From contig NZ_QFBC01000016.1 in NCBI RefSeq assembly GCF_003122325.1, forward strand, positions 62,001-126,000: a stretch of DNA of 64,000 bases, given 5' to 3'. The DNA is from Rhizobium album (lineage in GTDB: Bacteria; Pseudomonadota; Alphaproteobacteria; Rhizobiales; Rhizobiaceae). Positions within the stretch are counted from its first letter, which is position 1. Each line of letters opens with the position of its first letter. Positions 54,813-62,067 of the stretch are shown piece by piece. The position numbers were made by a program, and so were the translations under genes. The notes under the pieces were generated by a model, which had not been told where the DNA came from, did no database searches, and worked only from the letters and a program-made list of their open reading frames with translations.

Positions 54813-55313
54813 TCAGGATCCGCTTTCAGGGGTGGAGGTGGCTCTCCCGTCAGTGTCGAGATTGCCGGCAATGGCCGATAACGCCATGAGAATAAAACCG
54901 ACGACGAACGCCAGGTAGACAAGATCAATGGGGACTCCTGCGACAGCGCTGACCTGGCCATTTGCGGACATCAAATTGACCACCTTCCAGGCATTAACGG
55001 CTACATAAAGTCCCAACCCTGCGATCGCAGTTGTCCTCACAATGTCGAGTCCGAGCTTCAGCCGAGGATCAAGGTTCGCGACGAACAGATCCATGTTGAG
55101 GTGGCGGTTTTCATAGGTCACCGCTGACGCGCCAAGGCAGACACCCCAGATCATCAAATAGGTCAGGACTTCCTCCGCCCAATCAAGCGGAGATTGGAAT
55201 ATGTAGCGACCGATGATGTTCGCCGCATTGATGGCGATTGCCACGAGAATTATTAGGCCGATTGCGATGCGAGGAATGTCTCGCAGCATCCGGCGGAATA
55301 AGATCTGTGTCAT
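54813..55313 (-). CDS. dctQ: TRAP transporter small permease (DctQ)
   Basis: A 166-aa protein with four hydrophobic helices. It has the DctQ hallmarks NIIGRYIFQSPLDWAEEV and NRHLNMDLF. It is placed directly upstream of dctM. It lies 32 bases after the quinone-oxidoreductase-like gene, so the TRAP membrane genes are separated from dctP by four enzyme genes. Confidence 0.92.
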   Translation of the reverse strand: MTQILFRRMLRDIPRIAIGLIILVAIAINAANIIGRYIFQSPLDWAEEVLTYLMIWGVCLGASAVTYENRHLNMDLFVANLDPRLKLGLDIVRTTAIAGLGLYVAVNAWKVVNLMSANGQVSAVAGVPIDLVYLAFVVGFILMALSAIAGNLDTDGRATSTPESGS

Positions 55314-55345
55314 TTGCTATCCTCCCTCTAGTAAATGTCAGCGTG

Positions 55346-56278
55346 CTATGACCCCATATGAATCAGGATCTTCCCCTTCGCTTGTCGTGTGGCGTTCCGG
55401 GCGATCGCCGCCGGGATTTCCTCAAAAGGAAAAACGCTATCCACGTGGCAGGTCAGTTTTCCCTGTTCCATCAACGCGGCCATCAATTCGAGGCGTGATC
55501 CACGCATCTGGTGGACGAGGCGGTGGGTCTTGATATCCTTCTCCGCGGCCTTACGCCCGTCTGCTGCTTCGGTTACGCAAACCAGCGTTCCGCCGTGCTT
55601 CAACACTCCGAACGATCGCTCCTGGGTTGCTCCCCCGATCGTGTCGATTACCAGGTCGACCTCGCGACAGACTTGGACAAAATCCTCGTTTCGATAGTCG
55701 ATGACGTGGTCGGCACCGCGGCTTCGGGCGATTTGCAGCCCGTCACCGGAAGCCGTGGCGAACACATAAGCGCCGGCCAATTTGGCGAGTTGCACCGCGT
55801 AAGAACCAACACCACCAGCCCCGGCATGGACCAGCACCGACTGTCCTTTTTTCAGCTTGCCAAGCTCGAATACGCCCTCCCAAGCGGTACCGCACGCGGC
55901 AGGCAAACCTGCTATTTCGCCAGGTAAAAGTGATTTTGGCGCCAGACCGACGTCGATCGCCGGCATGACCGCAAATTCTGCGAAGCCGCCGCCCTTCATA
56001 GGGGCGAGCCGTCCAAAGACAGTATCACCGACCGCAAAACGAGCAGCCAGTGGGCCAGCCTTCTCTACGACGCCAGCTATGTCTGTCCCCAGCGTGTAAG
56101 GTAGATTGATAGGAAAACGATCCTGAACGGTCCCTTTGACGAGCTTGACATCAAGTGGATTGATCGATGCCGTCTTCACGCGCACCAGTAATTCGTCGGC
56201 TCCGGGCTCAGGAACTGGAATTTCGTCGTAACGGATATCTTCCCATCCGCCGTAGGCATGGATACGCGCTGCTCTCAT
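55346..56278 (-). CDS. MDR oxidoreductase, quinone oxidoreductase-like (TRAP operon)
   Basis: A 310-aa zinc-independent medium-chain reductase. It has the GroES-like N domain with NPLDVKLVKG and TLGTDIAGVVE, and the NADPH fold VLVHAGAGGVGSYAVQLAK about residue 150. GGAGGAAG precedes the ATG at 56278. It is a paralogue of the protein at 50024. Inside the operon it may reduce an enone or quinone formed during breakdown of the imported compound. Confidence 0.9.
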   Translation of the reverse strand: MRAARIHAYGGWEDIRYDEIPVPEPGADELLVRVKTASINPLDVKLVKGTVQDRFPINLPYTLGTDIAGVVEKAGPLAARFAVGDTVFGRLAPMKGGGFAEFAVMPAIDVGLAPKSLLPGEIAGLPAACGTAWEGVFELGKLKKGQSVLVHAGAGGVGSYAVQLAKLAGAYVFATASGDGLQIARSRGADHVIDYRNEDFVQVCREVDLVIDTIGGATQERSFGVLKHGGTLVCVTEAADGRKAAEKDIKTHRLVHQMRGSRLELMAALMEQGKLTCHVDSVFPFEEIPAAIARNATRQAKGKILIHMGS

Positions 56279-56340
56279 CACGACTTCCTCCACAACGTCA
56301 GCGATTGCATGTGTTCATGCGTCGCCTGAAGATGCTCCGC

Positions 56341-57108
56341 TCAGCTATGAGTCATTCCGCCGTCCACGGTGACGCATTGGCCAGTTAAGAACGCAGCTGC
56401 ATCCGATGCGAGGAAGAGCACGGTTCCGACAAGGTCTCCTGCGGTTTCCTCGCGCGGAATGCACCGGCGACCTACCATCTGCTCCATCTGCGCAGGTGAA
56501 ACAGTTTCACGCTCGACCTCCGTCAGGGTCGCTCCGGGAAGGAGTGCGTTGACAGTGATTCCACGACTGCCAAGCTCGCGCGCCATCGACCGCGTCATGC
56601 CAATCAAGGCGGATTTTGAAGTCGTATAGTGCATGTAGTTGGCGCGCCCTTCTTTCACTGACGCGGAAGAGACATTGATGATGCGTCCCCAACCCGCTTC
56701 CATCATCGGCCGGCAGACCGCCCGGGCACTGTGTAGGGCGCCGTTTATGTTGACGTCCAGGACCTGATTCCATTCGGCAATGGGGATTTCATAGAAAGGC
56801 CGCATCTTGAGTGTCGAGAAGATCGCGGCGTTGTTGATCAGGATATCGATGCGGCCAAACGTCCTCATGACCGCGTCCGCCATATCCTGGACGGACTTTA
56901 CATCGGATACGTCGGTATGGACGGCCAGGGCTTGACCACCCATCTGTCGCACTTCTTCAGCGACGCTTTCAGCACGGTCCGCATTCATGTCAGCGATTAC
57001 CGGAATGGCACCTTGCGCGGCGAATGCGAGGGCGAATGCTCGCCCGAGCCCTTGACCTCCGCCAGTGATAATCGCGACGCGCTCTTTCAATTCACCATAG
57101 TCTGCCAT
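56341..57108 (-). CDS. Classical SDR oxidoreductase
   Basis: A 255-aa short-chain dehydrogenase. It has the NAD(P) motif TGGGQGLGRAFA, the NNAA motif (ILINNAA), the catalytic Ser in INVSSAS and the pair YMHYTTSKSA (YxxxK). It ends with the usual TGQCVTVDGG. The ATG at 57108 has AAGAGG upstream; 57114 is also possible. It lies in the TRAP operon between the aldehyde dehydrogenase and reductase genes. It would interconvert an alcohol and a ketone or aldehyde. Confidence 0.92.
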   Translation of the reverse strand: MADYGELKERVAIITGGGQGLGRAFALAFAAQGAIPVIADMNADRAESVAEEVRQMGGQALAVHTDVSDVKSVQDMADAVMRTFGRIDILINNAAIFSTLKMRPFYEIPIAEWNQVLDVNINGALHSARAVCRPMMEAGWGRIINVSSASVKEGRANYMHYTTSKSALIGMTRSMARELGSRGITVNALLPGATLTEVERETVSPAQMEQMVGRRCIPREETAGDLVGTVLFLASDAAAFLTGQCVTVDGGMTHS

Positions 57109-57230
57109 GTCCATGCCTCTTAATACTTCCACGTTACCAGCGGTGGCGACCAGCGATGGCACCGGCCAAGGGTATGGTCGTTCGTGTGTCCGCCCCGACA
57201 CGTCGGGCATCGAGGCGGTGATTCTGTCGG

Positions 57231-58715
57231 TCAGCTCTTTAGCTTGAGGGTGACGCTCTTTTCCTGGGAGTAGGCGAAGAGTTCTTCGATGCCCTCTTCA
57301 CGCCCGATCCCGGACTGTTTGAACCCCCCAAAGGAAACACCGGGAAAGTGCATCGATGCTTGGTTGATCCAGACGAATCCGGCATCGACGTCGGCTGCGG
57401 TTCGGTGCGCGACATCGAGATTTCGTGTCCAGATCGAGCAAGTCAGCCCATATTCAACCGAGTTCACATCGCTCATCATCTGATCATAATCTGACCATCT
57501 GAAAACGGACGTGACAGGCCCGAAGATCTCTTCCCTTGCAATCGTCATCGTCGGATCCATGTCGACGAAAACCGTGGGCAGGATGTAATAACCGTTGTCG
57601 AGGGAAGGATCATCGGGACGTTTGCCGCCGCAGAGGAGACGGCCGCCTTCCGATTTGCCAATCTCAATATAATTCATGATCTTGTCGAACTGGGCCTTGC
57701 TGACGATGGCGCCCATATCGGTCTCCATGTCAGTAGGGTTGCCTGGCTTAAGCGCGTCGCAAAGCTCCTTCACATGGGCGACAACTTCGTCATAGATCGC
57801 GTCATGGATAAACGCGCGGCTCATTGAGCCGCAGGATTGCCCGCACCACGTGAAGTTCATCCCGCCGACGAGGCCCGCGGCGACCTCTTTCGGGTCCGCG
57901 TCCGGAAAGCCGATCAGGGCGTTCTTGCCACCGAGTTCCAGCATCACGGACTTCACGGTAGCCGAAGCGGCCTTCATCACCGCACGGCCAGCCGGAACAC
58001 TGCCGATCAACGCCACTTTTGCCACATCCGGGTGTTCGGCAAGTCGTGCACCTGCCTCGCGGGTTCCCGGTACAATATTGACCACGCCATCTGGAAACAG
58101 CCCTTCGATCAACTCTGCGAACCTGAGCGCCGACAAAGGCGCCTGATCTGGTGGCTTGATCACCACGGTGTTCCCAGCGGCGAGTGGTGCGGCGGCGCGA
58201 TAGCCGCAGAACATAATTGGATGGTTGAAAGGAATGATCTTGCCGACAACGCCATAGGGTTGCCGGATTGAGTAGTTGAGCATCTCGGGGCCCATAGGGA
58301 CCGTCGAGCCTTTCATCTCCGTCACCAGCCCCGCGTAGAACTCCATACCCATTGCGGCAACACTTGCGTCATACATCATCTCGCGAACCGGATTTCCGGT
58401 CGCGGCAGAGTCGATAAACGCGAGTTCGCGCGAATTGGCGCGCAAGATCTCGGCCACGCGGCGCAGGATCTTCGCTCGCTCCATAGGCTTGACGCGCCTC
58501 CATTCCTTGAAGGCAATTGCCGCCGCCGCCACTGCCGCATCGACGTCTGCGACCGAGGCCTGAGTGACTTTTCCGAGCGATTGGCCTGTCCCAGGGCTGA
58601 AGATCTCGACTTCCTCGCCAGTGCCGGCGTGCCAGTTGCCTCCATAATAGAGGCCGCGCTTCGTGGGCAGAACCAAGTCTTCCGGAAGACGAGCGAGTTG
58701 AACGTGACTATTCAT
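57231..58715 (-). CDS. Aldehyde dehydrogenase
   Basis: A 494-aa NAD(P)-dependent aldehyde dehydrogenase of the betaine-aldehyde-like type. The general base Glu is in MLELGGKNALIG (about residue 263), the nucleophile Cys in WCGQSCGSMSRAF (about residue 297) and the EEIFGP motif about residue 395. It is in the TRAP operon, 30 bases after the FAD oxidoreductase stop. It would oxidise an aldehyde intermediate to the acid. The substrate cannot be named. Confidence 0.94.
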   Translation of the reverse strand: MNSHVQLARLPEDLVLPTKRGLYYGGNWHAGTGEEVEIFSPGTGQSLGKVTQASVADVDAAVAAAAIAFKEWRRVKPMERAKILRRVAEILRANSRELAFIDSAATGNPVREMMYDASVAAMGMEFYAGLVTEMKGSTVPMGPEMLNYSIRQPYGVVGKIIPFNHPIMFCGYRAAAPLAAGNTVVIKPPDQAPLSALRFAELIEGLFPDGVVNIVPGTREAGARLAEHPDVAKVALIGSVPAGRAVMKAASATVKSVMLELGGKNALIGFPDADPKEVAAGLVGGMNFTWCGQSCGSMSRAFIHDAIYDEVVAHVKELCDALKPGNPTDMETDMGAIVSKAQFDKIMNYIEIGKSEGGRLLCGGKRPDDPSLDNGYYILPTVFVDMDPTMTIAREEIFGPVTSVFRWSDYDQMMSDVNSVEYGLTCSIWTRNLDVAHRTAADVDAGFVWINQASMHFPGVSFGGFKQSGIGREEGIEELFAYSQEKSVTLKLKS

Positions 58716-58745
58716 GTCGGATGTCCTTTTGCGATTGGTGCGGCC

Positions 58746-60362
58746 CTACGATGCCAGGCTTTCGAGCGAAGCCCTGGCATCGTAGGGCGTCCACCAAGGC
58801 TTGATGTCGAGATCTTTGGCGATGAGCCCGGCGGCGATGTAGCCGGACCCGCCGGAGACTCCCCCGCCTGGATGCGAGCCTGAGCCAGCGTAGTAGAGGT
58901 TCGGAATGGGCGATCGATAACCGAAGTGGTTGTACATGACCTGATCGCTGCTGAAGGTACCCATGAAGATGTCGCCACGGTGCATGTTGGGCAGTTCTTG
59001 ATAGTATTCCTTCGCAGTGTAGGTGTGGGTCGCGAGGATATTGTCCTTCGTCATGTTGGGGCAGTATTTGCGGAATGTCTCAATGATCTGGTCGGAAAAT
59101 TCCGCCTTCCAGCTCTCATGGTCGCGGCCGCTGAGATCCGGATCATAGGGCATCACATGCCACGCGTAGGTGGTGTGCTTACCGGGCGGCGCCTGGGTCG
59201 GATCGATCATGCTAAGCGCACCCGATCCAAACTGGATGATGCGAGGTGGCCTGTTTGCCTTGACGTCTTCGAATGCCGACACAAGGTCTTCCATCGTTTC
59301 CGCGCCAAGGCTCCATTTCTGGCAACGCTCGATATTCGGGTCGAAGGAAGCTGCCGTGAAACGCGGCGTTTCGTTGAGCGCGAAATGCACGCCGAAGAGA
59401 GTCCAGTCTGTATAGTTGAACTTGTCGAGCTTCGACGAGAAAGTCGTCGGCAACTGCTCTCGGCCAACCAACTGCTCGAACGTCTGGTGGACGTTCAGGG
59501 TACTGACCACGGCCTGGTTGGCGCGGATAGTCCGGCCGTCGGACAATTCCACGCCGGTGGCCCGCCCGCCTTCGACGACGATACGCTCGATAGCGGCTTG
59601 AGGTACGTACGTTCCGCCTGCAGCGATAAAGCTTTCCATCAGACCTCGAGCGAGATTGAAGGATCCGCCCTCACAAAGCTGGTAACCGCTCTGCAGATCG
59701 AATGCGCGAACCACCGAGCCCATCGGGCTGGTTTTCGACATGGTATCGGTCAACCACGTACCAAACAGCGAGACCTTGAAAAGGAATAGGAGGCGGATGT
59801 GCTCATTCTCGAACAACTCCTCGACAAGGTCGAGAGGCTGGCGTTGGCAGATTTCCAGGAATTCACGGCCGATCTCGGTTCGAGACAGCAGGCCCTCGCG
59901 CTCTGCCTGGCTCATAGGCTCGGCAAACCGCTCGCGCATCAGGATTTTCGCCGTCATCTCCTCAGCGCGCGCATTCCACTTGCGAAACGTCTCGGCGTCC
60001 TTCCGCGAAAAACGTGCCATGTTGGCAACGGTTTCTTCCAGATCGCGGCTGAAAACGAGAGCGGTACCATCAAGGTGCGCCTGACCGAACTCATATCGCG
60101 GCGTGATGTATTTGACGCGACGATCAAGGCCCAAGTCCTTGAACCAAGGTGCATTGGAGATCTCGAAATGATTGATCGAATGCAGGTTATGATAGAAGCC
60201 AGGTTGCGTCACTTCGCTTGTTGCCAGACCGCCTCCATACATGAGGCGCCGCTCGAGGAGCGCAACTTTCAATCCACTTCTCGCAAGATAAGAAGACAGG
60301 ATCATTCCGTGGTGGCCTGCGCCGATCACGAGGCAGTCATAAGAGCTATCAAGTTCAATCAT
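58746..60362 (-). CDS. CrtI-like FAD-dependent oxidoreductase
   Basis: A 538-aa flavoprotein of the phytoene-desaturase/amine-oxidase type. It opens with CLVIGAGHHGMILSSYLARSG (read as VIGAGHHGMILSSYLARSG), followed by LLERR and YGGGLATSE. The C-terminal FAD segment NLYYAGSGSHPGGGVSGGSG (20 residues here) is typical of the family. It has no signal peptide. It lies in the operon between dctP (107 bases upstream) and the aldehyde dehydrogenase. No carotenoid genes are near, so it probably dehydrogenates the imported compound. Confidence 0.88.
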   Translation of the reverse strand: MIELDSSYDCLVIGAGHHGMILSSYLARSGLKVALLERRLMYGGGLATSEVTQPGFYHNLHSINHFEISNAPWFKDLGLDRRVKYITPRYEFGQAHLDGTALVFSRDLEETVANMARFSRKDAETFRKWNARAEEMTAKILMRERFAEPMSQAEREGLLSRTEIGREFLEICQRQPLDLVEELFENEHIRLLFLFKVSLFGTWLTDTMSKTSPMGSVVRAFDLQSGYQLCEGGSFNLARGLMESFIAAGGTYVPQAAIERIVVEGGRATGVELSDGRTIRANQAVVSTLNVHQTFEQLVGREQLPTTFSSKLDKFNYTDWTLFGVHFALNETPRFTAASFDPNIERCQKWSLGAETMEDLVSAFEDVKANRPPRIIQFGSGALSMIDPTQAPPGKHTTYAWHVMPYDPDLSGRDHESWKAEFSDQIIETFRKYCPNMTKDNILATHTYTAKEYYQELPNMHRGDIFMGTFSSDQVMYNHFGYRSPIPNLYYAGSGSHPGGGVSGGSGYIAAGLIAKDLDIKPWWTPYDARASLESLAS

Positions 60363-60469
60363 ATCGGGTACACCTATTCATCGTTGAATCGTCAGCAGGC
60401 AGGTCGGGTCGCCTGGCAAAACGGGATTGGTCATGTGGCGACGGAATGCTGACCGTCGCCGGGTAGTGC

Positions 60470-61468
60470 TCAGTTGCGCGCTGCAGCGTCACGGACGAGC
60501 TTGAGCATGGCTGCCGACTCGCTCTGTTCCTTGGTGACCCCGTCTCCAACTGGCGTGAACAACTGCTCCAGCTTGGCGTGCTCGTCAGGGCTCAGCGTGA
60601 CAATCTTTCCGCCCATGTCGGTCCACTGCCGCAATTGCCCCTCGTTGAATTCCGCAGTCCAGCGATCGAGAGCGGGGCGGATGTTCGTTGCCGACGCCAA
60701 GACTGCCTTCTGAAGATCCGGGGGAAGCCCGTCGAACCACGTGCTGCTCACCACGGCCAGCGAGGCGACAACAGATGCTCTGGTATCCAGGAAAGTGCCG
60801 GCGACATCATTCATCTTGAAGGAGACGAATACTGAAATGTGGCTCGCAATGCCGTCGACCGTCCCTTGACTCAGAGCTGGCATAACCTCGCTCAATGGCA
60901 TTCCAACGCCCGTAGCGCCCAAGAGCGCCATCTCCATCTTTTCGAAGGGAGTCCCGTTGATCCGAAGCTTCTTGCCCTTGAAGTCGTTCAGGGTAAGGAT
61001 TGCGGTACTGGCACCGAAACCGTGAAAACCGATGACCTCAGCGCCCAGACCCTGAAGCCCTTTGGTTCTTGCGATTGAAAACAGCGCCTTCTCAACCTCG
61101 GGGTCATGGATCGTTTTCTGAGCTTGAGGTTCGTCGCGAAACAGCATGGGGGCGCCGAAAACGCCGAAACGCGGATCGACACCGACGTAAAAATCGAGAG
61201 GAACCATCGTCGCCTCGAGCGATCCAATCTGGACTGCTTCAATCATGCGCGGCGCGTTGCCGAGCTGTCCCTGAGGATAGAGGTCGACCTTGATGCGGCC
61301 GCCTGTAGCGCGCTCCAGATCTTCCTTGTACATTTTCAGGAAAGCTGTCTGGGGATCGTTAACAGATGTCGTGCCGAACTTCATCGTATACTCTTGCGCG
61401 GACGACCCTCCCGCCCCAGTCACAGCTGCCGCTATTGCGATAACAAATGCTGCCAACAATTTCCGCAT
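60470..61468 (-). CDS. dctP: TRAP transporter substrate-binding protein (DctP)
   Basis: A 332-aa periplasmic binding protein with a Sec signal peptide (MRKLLAAF start, cleavage after SSAQ near residue 25). The mature part has the DctP pattern: GGRIKVDLYPQGQLG, then EVMPALSQGTVDGIASH, in which the family Arg/Gln region binds the carboxylate of the ligand. It is the first gene of the TRAP/oxidation operon. The AT-rich stretch upstream (61560-61740) probably holds the promoter. The ligand is an organic acid by family rule. Confidence 0.92.
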   Translation of the reverse strand: MRKLLAAFVIAIAAAVTGAGGSSAQEYTMKFGTTSVNDPQTAFLKMYKEDLERATGGRIKVDLYPQGQLGNAPRMIEAVQIGSLEATMVPLDFYVGVDPRFGVFGAPMLFRDEPQAQKTIHDPEVEKALFSIARTKGLQGLGAEVIGFHGFGASTAILTLNDFKGKKLRINGTPFEKMEMALLGATGVGMPLSEVMPALSQGTVDGIASHISVFVSFKMNDVAGTFLDTRASVVASLAVVSSTWFDGLPPDLQKAVLASATNIRPALDRWTAEFNEGQLRQWTDMGGKIVTLSPDEHAKLEQLFTPVGDGVTKEQSESAAMLKLVRDAAARN

Positions 61469-61796
61469 GGCTTCCTCCCATTTGGTCCAAAGGCACCTCT
61501 GTGCATTCGGTCATTTACCTTTAGGAGAGTACTCGGGCAGGCATGGCATCAAAAATAGCCGTCAAGGTATCGCGTTAAGTTATAGCGAAATTGTTTTTGC
61601 TAGTCTTAAGCGACTTATGCTCAAGAAAATACTTATGGGTGATTGCGACACAAGGCCAATCACGAAAATAATCTATATTATTATAACCAATTCTGATATC
61701 GGATCGCTTTTTATTCATATCAGTACTTTGGAGACCCGAATTACGCTCGCGGCGCCTGGTTGCATTAATGCGATCAGCTTTGGGTGGAGTATTGAG
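61469..61796. other. AT-rich region upstream of dctP
   Basis: About 330 bases, markedly AT-rich at 61560-61740 compared with the rest of the window. No gene recognised. Expected to hold the promoter of the dctP operon and perhaps that of the small frame at 61797. Confidence 0.45.
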
Positions 61797-61955
61797 ATGT
61801 TCGTTCTATGTGACTTTACGTTTGTCATCCTTCAGGCCGAGATCGAGGCCCGCAACGCAGGGGAATACGTTCAGGGAAATGCGCCTTGGGACGTCGTGGC
61901 CAAGCGTTTTGGGAAGACGTGGGAACGGATGATGCATCTGTTTGGATTTCGCTGA
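61797..61955 (+). CDS. Possible small protein, 52 aa, unknown
   Basis: An ATG with GGAG 8 bases before it begins a 52-aa frame: a hydrophobic start (FVLCDFTFVIL), then a polar helix-like part (AEIEARNAGEYVQG), then a basic/aromatic end (RFGKTWERMMHLFGFR). The frame is open upstream into AT-rich DNA. I do not recognise it. It could also be the remnant 3' end of a lost gene. The hairpin at 62005 lies 50 bases after its stop. Confidence 0.3.
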   Translation: MFVLCDFTFVILQAEIEARNAGEYVQGNAPWDVVAKRFGKTWERMMHLFGFR

Positions 61956-62004
61956 TCTGTACGCGATGAGCTACTCTTGCAAATGGACGTGCATTGTAAA
62001 ATTG

Positions 62005-62032
62005 GGGGCGTGCTCCGGCAGGAACACGCCCC
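62005..62032. terminator. Terminator hairpin downstream of the hyuB-like gene
   Basis: GGGGCGTG and CACGCCCC form a perfect 8-bp stem around a 12-base loop. On the minus strand it is followed by CAATTTTAC; on the plus strand by TCTTGTTCTT. It would end the hyuB-like transcript before the dctP operon. Confidence 0.75.
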
Positions 62033-62067
62033 TCTTGTTCTTACTCCATCTTTAGACCGAAGCTATT

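Noticed and set aside
58926-59789. Plus-strand frame of 287 codons inside the CrtI-like gene
   Set aside because: Antisense to a well-supported flavoprotein gene, with no ribosome site or motif.
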